Translations under genes and position numbers: made by a program | Notes under the pieces: model-generated | Told to the model about the DNA's origin: nothing | What the model saw: the letters and a program-made list of their open reading frames with translations, nothing else | Databases searched by the model: none | In this document: in pieces, positions 43,133 to 51,210 of the stretch | How positions within the stretch are numbered: the stretch's first letter is position 1 | How the letters are laid out: each line of letters begins with the position of its first letter | NCBI RefSeq assembly: GCF_900104065.1 | Contig: NZ_FNLC01000001.1 | Coordinates: forward strand, 806,001-870,000 | DNA length: 64,000 nucleotides | Direction: 5' to 3' | DNA from: Natronobacterium texcoconense | GTDB taxonomy: Archaea; Halobacteriota; Halobacteria; Halobacteriales; Natrialbaceae

Positions 43133-43344
43133 ATACGTTTTACGAATATAGACGCTGGAACGGCCACCTGTGTAACCACTGGCGCGCACCGAACCACTAC
43201 CCCATCCAGGCTCGAGCGCGAGGAGTTTTTCGTCCCTCTCGAGAATCGATGAAATAGATCACGCGACCGTGTCTACACGCCCGGTCGACACTCTCTGTAT
43301 TGAGGAAACCAAACAATATTATACCGTCGGCTACTACTACCTGT

Positions 43345-44190
43345 ATGAAAGCGGTCTGTGCGACCGACCTCTCGGCTGCCAGTGAAGCGACGATCGAGAG
43401 CGAGACCTGCCTCGAGTGTCTCGGACGGATCGGTATCGACGAGATGCATCTGGTGACGGTCATTCCCTCGAACGTCCACGCTGGAATGCCAGGTATGGAC
43501 TTCGAGGGGCGACGACGACGGGCACTCGAGCGGTATCGCAGCGTCATCGAAGACGCCGGCTTCGAGGTGGAAACCCACGTCGTTCGCGGAACCCCCCACC
43601 GGCGGATAACGGGTATCGCCGAGACGATCGGTGCGAGCCTCACCGTCGTCGGCTCCCGCGGGAAGAGCCCACTCGAGAACCGGGTCATCGGGTCGACCGC
43701 GCGCAACCTCGCGCGCACGACGGTGACGCCGTTGCTCGTGAATCGGATCGAACGCGAGAGTGACGACCCGGACGTCGTTCGACAGCACCTCTTCCAGCGG
43801 ATGCTGCACGCGACGGACTTCTCCGAAAACGCCGAACACGCGTTCGACTCGTTCTCGTACCTGCGTCACGCGACCCAGGAAGCGACGCTCGTCCACGTCG
43901 AGACGCCGAAAGACCCTGGACCGACTGACGACGACGAACCCGAGCAACGACTGTCGGAGCTGGCCGCCCAACTCGAGGAGTGGGGGATCGAAACGCGGGT
44001 CGACGTCCGACAGGGTGATCCTGCCGACGAAATCCTCTCCGCCGAGACCGAGTTCGAGCCGACGACGACGCTGGTCGGTTCGCGCGGCCACAGTCGGCTA
44101 CGCCGGCTCTTGCTCGGGAGCGTTTCGGAAGATATCGTGGCTCGAGCGACCGGGAACGTGATGCTCGTCCCGCCACGCCGGACGGCCTGA
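43345..44190 (+). CDS. Two-domain universal stress protein
   Basis: A 281-residue protein with two UspA domains. The first ends with VVGSRGKSPLENRVIGSTARNLA and the second with VGSRGHSRLRRLLLGSVSEDI, both matching the ATP-binding G-2x-G-9x-G-S/T loop. A CATDLSAAS start and C22/C25 (ETCLEC) add cysteines. ATG at 43345 lies about 22-30 bases after AATATTATACC, a TATA-like element. It is divergent from the TauE operon. Many haloarchaeal Usps protect under oxidative or salt stress. Confidence 0.9.
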   Translation: MKAVCATDLSAASEATIESETCLECLGRIGIDEMHLVTVIPSNVHAGMPGMDFEGRRRRALERYRSVIEDAGFEVETHVVRGTPHRRITGIAETIGASLTVVGSRGKSPLENRVIGSTARNLARTTVTPLLVNRIERESDDPDVVRQHLFQRMLHATDFSENAEHAFDSFSYLRHATQEATLVHVETPKDPGPTDDDEPEQRLSELAAQLEEWGIETRVDVRQGDPADEILSAETEFEPTTTLVGSRGHSRLRRLLLGSVSEDIVARATGNVMLVPPRRTA

Positions 44191-44211
44191 ACCGATCTCG
44201 GTTCGTCGCTG

Positions 44212-44565
44212 TTATCCGATCGTTAGAACGCGGTCGGCCGTCGTCACGATCTCGAGTAGGTCGGACATCGTCGACATCGGGCAGTACTCGCTCTCCTCGC
44301 TGTTTCGAAGCTCCAGACACGTGCCACAGGCCTGCAGGTCACCGCCGGCGTCGACGAACGCCTCCATGCGGTCGCGGACGTCGAACTGTTCGTCGGTGAT
44401 CTCCTCGGCTTCGACGCCTTCGCCGAGGAGAAACACCGAGACGTCGTGACCGTCCTCGAGTGCCGTAATACCGAGTCGGAGCGCGTTCCAGGCTCGTTCG
44501 GGATCGGCGGTCTCGAGAACGATTCCGATACTGTCGAGCGACGATTCGGGATTCTGTGAACCCAT
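44212..44565 (-). CDS. DsrE-family sulfur-carrier-like protein
   Basis: A 117-residue DsrE/DsrF-fold protein (SLDSIGIVLETADPERAWNA, then VFLLGEGVEAEEI). The cysteine cluster DLQACGTCLELR and EYCPMST is where sulfur-carrying cysteines lie in DsrE/TusD proteins. It probably binds or moves persulfide sulfur. ATG at 44563-44565 sits about 22 bases after a TATA-like TTTATTATATT, so the message is nearly leaderless; an in-frame TTG lies seven codons upstream. It lies convergent to the stress protein. Confidence 0.85.
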   Translation of the reverse strand: MGSQNPESSLDSIGIVLETADPERAWNALRLGITALEDGHDVSVFLLGEGVEAEEITDEQFDVRDRMEAFVDAGGDLQACGTCLELRNSEESEYCPMSTMSDLLEIVTTADRVLTIG

Positions 44566-44936
44566 GGTTGTGTTAGGTGTCCCCAATATAATAAACTATT
44601 CTTCTCGGTGAGGGAGACACGAACCGCATCCAGCTGTCGACTGGAGAACGCCGAGCGATGGCCTGTTGGATCGATTGATCCGAACCTCGTACGTCAAACG
44701 ACCGTTCTCGAGACTCGTCTCCAGTTCATCGATGTCGACAGCCGCGACCAACGCGGTAACCTCGACAGCGAGTCACTGACTGTCGCAGAATTCGATACGT
44801 AGATACACGAGTGAAACGAGTAATCGTCTCGAGCAGTATGGTTCTCGTCCTGCTGTCGGTCCTGAAACAGTGAGTCGATACGCAATACCGGTCGGTGGGA
44901 CGAATCAGTCCCCGGAGACGTTGCCGTCTCGGACTG
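44566..44936. other. Intergenic region, no clear gene
   Basis: It holds the DsrE promoter (TATA near 44585) and an open stretch on the minus strand, about 44600-44760 (VEVTALVAAVDIDELETS...), without start and with an upstream stop. That may be a decayed small gene. Other frames are not convincing. Confidence 0.4.
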
Positions 44937-45491
44937 TCACTGCTGGGCGACGACTGCGAGCGTTTCCGGCCGGTCGTGAACGCGCTCGATTTCGAACCCA
45001 ACGTCCTCGAACTGACTGGTCACCTTCGAGACGCCGAACCGTTCGTCCATCGATGGGCCGTCTTCGCCGGTTCCGTCCGCCGACCAGTCGATGGTGACGA
45101 TCCGGCCACCGGGACGGACGACGCGGGCGAGTTCCGCCATCGCCTCGTCACTGGCGTACTCGTGGTGGGTCATGATCGAAAACGCGGCGTCGAGTTCGTC
45201 GTCGTCGAACGGCAGCGACTCGATACCGGCAGTGATCAGGTCGGTGTTCTCCGGAACCCCGTTCTCACGGTGGAGTTCGTGCATCTCCTCCTGAACGTCG
45301 ACCGCGTACACCGTCCCGACAAACGGCGCAACGTCGGCTGTGTAGAACCCGGTTCCCGATCCCAGGTCGGCGACGACATCGTCGGCCGCTGCCCCGAGCA
45401 TCTCGAGTAGTTCCTCGCGCGAACAGAAGCGGTATCGCGACGGGTCTTCCAGCGCGTCAGCCCGGTCGACCGGGAAGGTGTGAAATCCCAT
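44937..45491 (-). CDS. Class I SAM methyltransferase
   Basis: A 184-residue methyltransferase. DVVADLGSGTGFYTADVAP binds SAM, and MTHHEYASDEAMAELARVVRPGGRIVTIDW is the post-core region. It opens MGFHTFPVDRADALEDPSRYRFCSREELLE, which is a pattern common in haloarchaeal UbiE/ArsM-like enzymes. ATG at 45489-45491 is favoured over that at 45506. Substrate unknown; a sulfur or thiol substrate is possible from its neighbours. It is divergent from the thioredoxin gene at 45648. Confidence 0.83.
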   Translation of the reverse strand: MGFHTFPVDRADALEDPSRYRFCSREELLEMLGAAADDVVADLGSGTGFYTADVAPFVGTVYAVDVQEEMHELHRENGVPENTDLITAGIESLPFDDDELDAAFSIMTHHEYASDEAMAELARVVRPGGRIVTIDWSADGTGEDGPSMDERFGVSKVTSQFEDVGFEIERVHDRPETLAVVAQQ

Positions 45492-45593
45492 ACCGAAGCT
45501 TGGCAAGTAGATTGTATGAATGTATCTATTCTACCGCCGTCGATCATCCCGAAATTGCCGTTTCGGTCGGATACCGCCACTCACTACGATAGA

Positions 45594-45617
45594 ATATTGC
45601 ATATTAATCACACAATT
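45594..45617 (+). promoter_or_regulatory. Thioredoxin promoter with partial thiol-type sites
   Basis: AATATTGCAT (45593-45602) and CACACAATT (45609-45617) flank a TATA-like ATATTAATC (45601-45609). They match the TATTGTG pattern only in part. TATA to the chosen ATG (45648) is about 43 bases. Confidence 0.35.
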
Positions 45618-45647
45618 GTTATGGCGGTTGAGCGCGTACGAGCCGGT

Positions 45648-46085
45648 ATGAGCGATATCGACGACGAGCGACAGCGCATTCGCGAACGGAAGAAACGGGA
45701 ACTACAGGAACGGCTCGAGAACGGTGACGAACTCGACACGTCGGAGACCGACGACAGGTCCCGTGCTCCCGGCGAACCGATCAGTATCAGCGGCGAGGGA
45801 CACCTCGAGGAGGTCGTTGTCGAACACGACGTCGTCCTCGTCGACTGTTACGCCGACTGGTGTGGTCCCTGCCAGATGCTCGAGCCGACGATCGAGGCGC
45901 TGGCTGCCGAAACGGACGCTGCAGTCGCGAAAGTCGACGTCGACGCTCACCAGCGACTGGCTCAGCAGCTCGGTGCACAGGGCGTGCCGACGCTGGTCCT
46001 CTACGCCGACGGTGAACCCGTCGAGCGCATGGTCGGGGTACAGAATCGGGGAACGCTCGAGGGGCTCATCGAACGCTATAGCTGA
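45648..46085 (+). CDS. Thioredoxin with charged N-terminal extension
   Basis: A 145-residue thioredoxin. The active site is WCGPC in VVLVDCYADWCGPCQMLEP, with one extra Cys just before (C in LVDCYADW), and the cis-Pro is in AQGVPTLVLY. Residues 1-55 form an Arg/Glu-rich helix (DERQRIRERKKRELQERLEN) plus linker, absent from ordinary thioredoxins. It may dock to a partner or membrane. ATG at 45648 fits better than 45621, given the TATA position. It lies in the sulfur region and could reduce persulfides from rhodanese or DsrE proteins. Confidence 0.88.
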   Translation: MSDIDDERQRIRERKKRELQERLENGDELDTSETDDRSRAPGEPISISGEGHLEEVVVEHDVVLVDCYADWCGPCQMLEPTIEALAAETDAAVAKVDVDAHQRLAQQLGAQGVPTLVLYADGEPVERMVGVQNRGTLEGLIERYS

Positions 46086-46171
46086 GCGAGTGTTACGTCG
46101 TCGAAACTGTTCTCCGCCGCGTTGTGATTGTTAGAGCGCAGTATGGTAGACGAACGAGCGAGAAACGGGCG

Positions 46172-46633
46172 TCAGTCGGCTCCTGCAGGGCTCGTTTCGG
46201 TCGTGGCGCGTTGACTTCGCCAGTAGCCCTGGACGTACGCACCGACGAACATGCCGGCCAGCGCCCAGAGGATCGTGACGTTACCGACGCCGAGACTGGC
46301 GTAGGCCGCGCCGGGACAGATCCCCGACAGGCCCCAGCCGACGCCGAAGATCGCGCCGCCGATCAGGACGTTGCGGTCGAACGATTTCAGTCGCCGCCCG
46401 TAGGTGTCGCCAGTCAGCGGTGCGCGATCGAATAGTCGGGGCACCAGCGCGAACGCGAGACCGGTGACGACCGCAGCCCCGCCCATGACGAACAGCAGTC
46501 CGAAGTCCTCGAACTGCAGGAAGTTCAGGACGACTTCGGGGCGGGCCATGTGGCTGAACCCGAGACCGAAGCCGAAGATCAGGCCGCCGACGAAGATCAG
46601 CGGCACGAACAGGGGATGACGGTTCTGGCTCAT
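46172..46633 (-). CDS. YeeE/YedE half-transporter, second half
   Basis: A 153-residue membrane protein with four helices and the motif GVGWGLSGICPGAAYASLG, which carries the cysteine that conducts thiosulfate in YeeE-type proteins. FGLGFSHMARPEVVLNFLQF is the family N-terminal motif. It makes a pair with the upstream half (46635-47192), which starts just before: the two frames are one base apart. Together they would form the full YeeE-like channel. The pair imports thiosulfate or a similar sulfur compound. Confidence 0.88.
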   Translation of the reverse strand: MSQNRHPLFVPLIFVGGLIFGFGLGFSHMARPEVVLNFLQFEDFGLLFVMGGAAVVTGLAFALVPRLFDRAPLTGDTYGRRLKSFDRNVLIGGAIFGVGWGLSGICPGAAYASLGVGNVTILWALAGMFVGAYVQGYWRSQRATTETSPAGAD

Positions 46634-46634
46634 C

Positions 46635-47192
46635 CTATGGACTCACCCCCAGTGCCATCACGATCTGGGCAGTTCCGATCGCCACGATCAGGAACGTGAT
46701 CACGCCGACGATCGACGTCTTCGAGCCCGAGCCGACGCCACAGACGCCGTGGCCCGAGGTACAGCCCTTCCCGATCCGGGTGCCGATCCCGACGAGAATC
46801 CCGCCGAGGAACAGCCGCCACGGTTGGACGTCCGTCAGCCAGAGTGAGAAACCGCCGACATCGTACAGCTGCCCGGTCGTTCCCGACTCGTAGAGGCCGC
46901 TCGAGACGAGCCCCGACTGGAACGTCAGCGCGTAGACGAACGCGCCGGCGACGATACCGAGGGTGAAGACGACGCGCCAGTCCCGGGAACCCACGTACCG
47001 CTGGAATCGCGACTGGTCCGAGACGTACGACAGGGACGACTCGAGGAACGTACTCGCTCCGGCGGGAATGCCGGTGCCGAGGTAGATGACGACGGCCCCG
47101 AGACCGACGAGCAGTCCACCGACGGCGTAGCGGCTGATGCCGGCGGGGAACAGGGTCTCGTACAGCGCGGGTGCGAGGAGTTCAGTTACCAT
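46635..47192 (-). CDS. YeeE/YedE half-transporter, first half
   Basis: A 185-residue membrane protein with five helices. LGGILVGIGTRIGKGCTSGHGVCGVGSGS contains the conserved GKGCTSGHG with two cysteines for thiosulfate passage. LVGLGAVVIYLGTGIPAGASTFLESS is the family first repeat. The TAG stop is one base before the ATG of the second half, and the rhodanese fusion gene ends 17 bases upstream, so all three are one transcript. It supplies sulfur to the cytoplasm, and the rhodanese fusion could process it. Confidence 0.88.
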   Translation of the reverse strand: MVTELLAPALYETLFPAGISRYAVGGLLVGLGAVVIYLGTGIPAGASTFLESSLSYVSDQSRFQRYVGSRDWRVVFTLGIVAGAFVYALTFQSGLVSSGLYESGTTGQLYDVGGFSLWLTDVQPWRLFLGGILVGIGTRIGKGCTSGHGVCGVGSGSKTSIVGVITFLIVAIGTAQIVMALGVSP

Positions 47193-47209
47193 TCGGCTGG
47201 TGAATGTGG

Positions 47210-48403
47210 TTAGTCACCTGCCAGCGACTCCTGGCTGGCGGCGCAGTTGTTCGGTCCGAGCTCGAGTTCGAACGCCTCGTCGTCGGTCGCCTCCTGCTGG
47301 CCGAGGTTCGTCGAGATGATGTCCTCGTAGTTGGCCGGGCGAGGTGGCATGTCCGAGAGAATCAGTTCGACGAAGTCGTCCTCGTCCATCGTCAGGGCGT
47401 CCATCTCCTCCTCGAGCTGGCCGACTGGTGCCGTGTAGGTGCCATCCTCGGCGGGTTCGGCTGCGTCGCTGAAGTGAGCGCCGCCGATGAGCGTGTCGTC
47501 GGGCATCGTCAGCACGCGCTCTTGCAGCGACTCGTAGAGCATGCTCGCGGCTTCGGGTGCGCCGTCGTCACCCTCCTCGAGGTCTGGGCGTGCCACGCTC
47601 TCGACGAACAGGCCGTCGCCGGTGGCAAGCAGCGAGTTGCCGATCAGATACGACGTCATGTCCGTCGTATGGCCAGGCGTGAAGACGGCCTCGATCGTGA
47701 CGTCGCCGACGGCGAACTCGTCGCCGTCTTCGACCAGCGTCATCTCGTCGGCGTAGGTGGCACCACGGTCCGCGGACGCCTTCGGAATCGCTCCCTCGAC
47801 GCCTTCGTCGGCGAGCGCGCGAACGCCCGAGATGTGGTCGGCGTGGATGTGCGTATCGATCGCGTACGTCAGGTCGATGTCGAGTTCTGCGGCGTCCTCG
47901 AGGTAACGATCGGTGAACGATCGGAGCGGGTCGATCACGGCCGCTTCGCCGTCGTTGTAGACGAAGTAGCCGAGACAGCCCGAGGAGGGACGCTGGTACT
48001 GGAGCAGCGTTCCGGGGCCGTCGTAGCGGTCGACCTCGACGGCCTCGTAGATGCGCGCCCAGCCGTTCATACCTTCCTCGAGGTGGTCGACGTCGTAGCC
48101 GCGTTCTTTCAGTGCACCCGCGGCGAACTCGCTTGCGCCACCCTTCGCACAAAGAACCGTTATTTCGCGGTCTTCGGGGATCTGCTCGAGGACGTCGTCG
48201 TCGATCTCGTCCTCGAGAAATTCGAAGTAGGGAACGTTGATCGACTCGACGTTTTCGCCATCGATGCGCCACTCGTCGTAGTCGGATTCCATGCGCGCGT
48301 CGAGGATCGTGACTTCGTCACCCGAATCGATCCGGGCTTTCAGTTCGTCTGGAGTCACTGACTCGACTTCGACGTCCGGTGTCGGAAAGTCCATGTCGTC
48401 CAT
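47210..48403 (-). CDS. Rhodanese-metallo-beta-lactamase fusion, persulfide dioxygenase type
   Basis: A 397-residue protein. An N-terminal rhodanese (about 15-105) has active Cys in VLCAKGGAS. The metallo-beta-lactamase domain (about 125-300) has HIHADHISG and FTPGHTTDMTSYLIG, giving the iron-site histidines of ETHE1-like persulfide dioxygenases. The C-terminal 60 residues carry a Cys near the end (NNCAASQES). In ETHE1 relatives the pair oxidises glutathione persulfide and transfers sulfur; haloarchaea use other thiols. ATG at 48401-48403 fits a leaderless start after TATA-like CTCTTAAG. First in an operon with split YeeE. Confidence 0.9.
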   Translation of the reverse strand: MDDMDFPTPDVEVESVTPDELKARIDSGDEVTILDARMESDYDEWRIDGENVESINVPYFEFLEDEIDDDVLEQIPEDREITVLCAKGGASEFAAGALKERGYDVDHLEEGMNGWARIYEAVEVDRYDGPGTLLQYQRPSSGCLGYFVYNDGEAAVIDPLRSFTDRYLEDAAELDIDLTYAIDTHIHADHISGVRALADEGVEGAIPKASADRGATYADEMTLVEDGDEFAVGDVTIEAVFTPGHTTDMTSYLIGNSLLATGDGLFVESVARPDLEEGDDGAPEAASMLYESLQERVLTMPDDTLIGGAHFSDAAEPAEDGTYTAPVGQLEEEMDALTMDEDDFVELILSDMPPRPANYEDIISTNLGQQEATDDEAFELELGPNNCAASQESLAGD

Positions 48404-48433
48404 GTGTACGGTTCTCCGTACTGGCCCCTCGCA

Positions 48434-48472
48434 CTTAAGAGTTTGTGTAGTATCCACTATAGAACACAATAC
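48434..48472 (-). promoter_or_regulatory. Promoter of the rhodanese-YeeE operon with thiol-type box
   Basis: GTATTGTGT on the gene strand (48464-48472) lies about 25 bases upstream of TATA-like CTCTTAAG (48434-48441), with the ATG at 48403. A TTGTGT/ACACAA inverted pair spans 48442-48469, so the region may hold more than one half site. Confidence 0.5.
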
Positions 48473-48600
48473 TGGTTGCAGTGTTTTCGACTGTATTCCC
48501 TCGAAACACACGCGTAAAGTCAAAATATACACGACAGAACGCCAGCTCCAATTCCTCCACAGAATGGCGGCTGTTCATCACAGGTGCAATAATCGATACG

Positions 48601-48628
48601 CTTTTATGGGTATAGTCGGTATTGTGTG
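48601..48628 (+). promoter_or_regulatory. Promoter of tusA-dsrE with TATTGTGTG
   Basis: TATA-like CTTTTATGG (48601-48609) is followed by TATTGTGTG (48620-48628), placing the box between TATA and the expected start of transcription near 48630. That position would suit a repressor. A GCACAA half copy follows at 48644-48649. Confidence 0.5.
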
Positions 48629-48653
48629 GTAGCTCCAATACAGAGCACAAAAT

Positions 48654-48899
48654 ATGAGTTCGGAATACGACACCGCGGAGACGCTCGACGTGAAAGGACA
48701 GTCCTGCCCGATGCCCGTCGTCAAGACCAAGCAGGCGATCGACGACCTCGAGGCCGGTGCGGTCCTCGAAGTCGTCGCAACCGACTCGGGCAGCATGAGC
48801 GACATTCAGGGATGGGCGAAGGGTACCGACGGCGTCGAACTCCTCGAGCAGGTCGAGGGAGACGACGTCTACACGCACTACGTCGAGAAGACCGAGTAA
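48654..48899 (+). CDS. tusA: TusA-like sulfur carrier
   Basis: An 81-residue TusA/SirA protein. The sulfur-carrying Cys is in QSCPMPVVKTKQAIDDL (CPxP motif), and GSMSDIQGWAKG is the second family block. It accepts persulfide sulfur from a rhodanese or cysteine desulfurase and passes it on. The gene is followed by dsrE after one base, so they are co-transcribed. It is divergent from the rhodanese fusion; both promoters carry TATTGTG boxes. Confidence 0.93.
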   Translation: MSSEYDTAETLDVKGQSCPMPVVKTKQAIDDLEAGAVLEVVATDSGSMSDIQGWAKGTDGVELLEQVEGDDVYTHYVEKTE

Positions 48900-48900
48900 G

Positions 48901-49476
48901 ATGAGTACGGACAGCCCAACGTCATCGGCCGACGAAATCGACGCCGCGGAGCTACAGGAGCTGCGCGAGCGAGTCGAAGAACTCGAGTCGTCGGTCGCCA
49001 AGGCGGACGACGACGGCGGCAAGAAGATGACGATCATCGCCACCAAGGGGACGCTGGATATGGCGTATCCACCCCTGATCCTCGCGAGTACGGCGGCCGC
49101 GTTCGACTGGGACGTCGTCGTCTTCCACACGTTCTGGGGGCTGGACATCCTCCACGAGGAGAAATCCAGGAATCTCAAGCTGAGTGCCGTCGGCAACCCG
49201 AACATGCCGATGCCGAACGCGCTAGCGGCGCTTCCCGGCATGGACGCGATGGCCACGAAGATGATGGAGAAGAAGATCGACGACAACGATACGGCCACTA
49301 TCGAGGAACTGATCGACGCCTCGGTCGACCAGGGCGTCGAACTCCAGGCCTGTCAGATGACGATCGAGTTGATGGAGTACGACGAGGACGACTTCTACGA
49401 CGGCGTCGTCACCGGTGTCGGCGCGGCGACCGCACTCCAGCACATGGCCGAATCGGACGTTCAGCTCTTGATCTAA
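48901..49476 (+). CDS. DsrE2-like peripheral sulfurtransferase
   Basis: A 191-residue DsrE/DsrF/DrsH family protein. A coiled-coil N-terminus (AAELQELRERVEELESSVAK) precedes the fold, which includes MTIIATKGTLDMAYPPLILA, WGLDILHEEK and a Cys at LQACQMTIELM, the equivalent of the DsrE2 sulfur-carrying Cys. GNPNMPMPNALAALPG is a typical loop. With TusA it forms the common TusA-DsrE2 pair that passes sulfur. The coiled coil could bind another partner. It starts one base after the tusA stop. Confidence 0.9.
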   Translation: MSTDSPTSSADEIDAAELQELRERVEELESSVAKADDDGGKKMTIIATKGTLDMAYPPLILASTAAAFDWDVVVFHTFWGLDILHEEKSRNLKLSAVGNPNMPMPNALAALPGMDAMATKMMEKKIDDNDTATIEELIDASVDQGVELQACQMTIELMEYDEDDFYDGVVTGVGAATALQHMAESDVQLLI

Positions 49477-49560
49477 TCCCTTTCGTCTCGCAGCGACCGA
49501 GTTTCAGCTGGCGCAAGTGACGCCAACATTGAACTATGATTAGTTAGAAATTCGAGTGGA

Positions 49561-49674
49561 ATGAGCGACGACCAGCCCTCCAGCACAGGCGACGACCGAC
49601 TCGAGGAGGCGACCGATTCGGAGGTCGCGGACGCGATCGCAGCGGTCGACGAACGAACCGAAGACGACGACTGA
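49561..49674 (+). CDS. 37-residue acidic protein
   Basis: ATG at 49561, TGA at 49672-49674: MSDDQPSSTGDDRLEEATDS then EVADAIAAVDERTEDDD. Codon use is strongly haloarchaeal (Asp, Glu, Thr), and AT-rich DNA lies 20-40 bases upstream. The EVADAIAAVDERT part could be a short helix. I recognise no family; small acidic proteins of this kind are common and their function is unknown. It may be a real microprotein or a chance frame. Confidence 0.4.
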   Translation: MSDDQPSSTGDDRLEEATDSEVADAIAAVDERTEDDD

Positions 49675-49724
49675 CCTCGATCGGGCGACTCGCTGCCCAC
49701 CAGTCCTCGTACAGCGCGGTGGTC

Positions 49725-50390
49725 TCAGAACAGTTCGACGCGAATCCCCTCGTTCTCGAGGTCCTCCGCGAACGCGTCGGCGTCGGTTTCGATGGGATCG
49801 AACGTGTCGTAGTGGATCGGCAACACCAGTTCCGGCCCGACGCTGCGCGCGAAGTCGGCGGCCTCGTGGCGGTCCATCGTGAAGTGGCCGCCGATCGGCG
49901 GGAGGAAGACGTCCGCGCTGATATCCTCGTGATGGCCCAGGAAGTCCGTATCCGATGGGACGAAGACGGCCGCCCCCTCGAGTTCCAGGACGAGCCCGAT
50001 CACCTCGCCATCGGCGTGGAACGGTTCGCCGTCGTCGTCGACGTGGTCGCCGCTGGGGTCGTTGTACGCCGGGACCGACCGGACGTCGATTCCTGCGACT
50101 GTCATCTCGCCGTCGTAGGGCAGGTCGACGACCTCCTGATGGAGGTCTGTCGTGTCGACCTCCTCGTAAACGGCGACGGTCGCGTCGTCCGTGGCGACGG
50201 CTTCGATGGCGTCGGGATCGTAGTGGTCGAAGTCGTCGTGGGTGACGAACACGACGTCGCCGTCTCCCGGCTCTCCCTCGAGCACGTCGCTCCAGGGATC
50301 GACGTAGACGACTGTCCCGTCGTCGGTTTCGATGCGGACGCTCGCGTGGCCGGGTCGCTCGAACGTGAGCGAGTCGTAGTCGACGGACAT
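49725..50390 (-). CDS. UlaG-like metallo-beta-lactamase hydrolase
   Basis: A 221-residue MBL-fold protein. VTHDDFDHYDPDAIEAV gives the HxxxDH metal site, HADGEVIGLVLELEGAAVFVPSDTDFLG the middle, and LPPIGGHFTMDRHEAADFA with LPIHYDTFDP the later ligands. UlaG-type enzymes hydrolyse lactones or phospho-sugars; substrate here unknown. The start at 50388-50390 is MSVDYDSLTF; the open frame reaches further upstream into non-matching sequence. It stands alone and convergent to the 37-residue gene. Confidence 0.87.
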   Translation of the reverse strand: MSVDYDSLTFERPGHASVRIETDDGTVVYVDPWSDVLEGEPGDGDVVFVTHDDFDHYDPDAIEAVATDDATVAVYEEVDTTDLHQEVVDLPYDGEMTVAGIDVRSVPAYNDPSGDHVDDDGEPFHADGEVIGLVLELEGAAVFVPSDTDFLGHHEDISADVFLPPIGGHFTMDRHEAADFARSVGPELVLPIHYDTFDPIETDADAFAEDLENEGIRVELF

Positions 50391-50517
50391 CACTCGAGGC
50401 TGCACCACGTACCGTCTTAATACTGCCCGAATCGCCGATTTCGATGCTCGCTCACTCGCGCGGTCGGTCGCTACCGCGTGAACGAAGGTTTTTGTAACGA
50501 GGGTCTCTCCCCCCGAT

Positions 50518-51174
50518 ATGACCGAATCGAAGGTCGACGGCACGGACACGGTCGCCGTCGAAGATGTCCTCGAGCAACTGGACGAACTCGAGGAGTCCGT
50601 CTCGAGTACGTCGGAACGCGAGGACGTTCGACGGGTGCGACGGATGCTCGAGCGCGTCCCGGGCCGAGAGTCCGTCAGCAACGGCATCCAGCGATACACG
50701 ACGCGAGACGTCGCGGAAGGATTCGTCGGAGCCGTGCTCCTCTCGCTGCCGTTGCTCGTCGAGGACGGCGTCTTCGAGATTGCAGAGTGGTTTCTCGAGA
50801 CGACCGTCGCCGGAATTCCGGTGATGCTCGTCGCGAACGTGACGTTCATCCTCCTGTTGACGACCGGGTTACTCTACTGGACCGACTTCCGCGACGTCGG
50901 GGTGACGAAACCGCTGTTCGGGATCGTCCCCCGTCGGCTGGTTGGCGTGTTGATGGTCTCGCTTTTCACCGCCGTATTCCTGCTGGTGCTGTGGGGGCGA
51001 CACGCAGAAGAGGATCCCACCACACTCGAGGCGCTCGGACGCGTGACCGTCATCTGGGCCGCAGCCGCAATCGGCGCGTCGCTCGGCGACATCCTCCCCG
51101 GAGAGAGCGAGGGGACCGACGTCACGCTCGAAACCGTCGAGAATCTCGTCGGTTCCGGCGACGAGGACGATTGA
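50518..51174 (+). CDS. DUF2391 membrane protein
   Basis: A 218-residue protein of the DUF2391 (TIGR02587-like) family. The first 55 residues are charged and helical with heptad-like leucines (EDVLEQLDELEESVSSTSER). Residues 65-190 hold four to five membrane helices (RDVAEGFVGAVLLSLPLLVE is the opening). The tail is acidic. The family occurs in archaea and some bacteria with no known function. ATG at 50518 follows a pyrimidine-rich leader. It is convergent with the MaoC gene. Confidence 0.8.
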   Translation: MTESKVDGTDTVAVEDVLEQLDELEESVSSTSEREDVRRVRRMLERVPGRESVSNGIQRYTTRDVAEGFVGAVLLSLPLLVEDGVFEIAEWFLETTVAGIPVMLVANVTFILLLTTGLLYWTDFRDVGVTKPLFGIVPRRLVGVLMVSLFTAVFLLVLWGRHAEEDPTTLEALGRVTVIWAAAAIGASLGDILPGESEGTDVTLETVENLVGSGDEDD

Positions 51175-51210
51175 CCGGCGCAACTGCGTCGACCGATCTC
51201 GGACGAGCGA

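Noticed and set aside
44608-44885. Short plus- and minus-strand frames after the DsrE gene
   Set aside because: They lack promoters and the amino-acid bias of real haloarchaeal genes; kept only as possible remnant in the intergenic note.
49725-50849. Long start at 50849 for the UlaG-like gene
   Set aside because: The added 153 residues are Ser/Arg/Thr-rich shadow of the opposite-strand membrane gene; the MBL fold begins at 50390.
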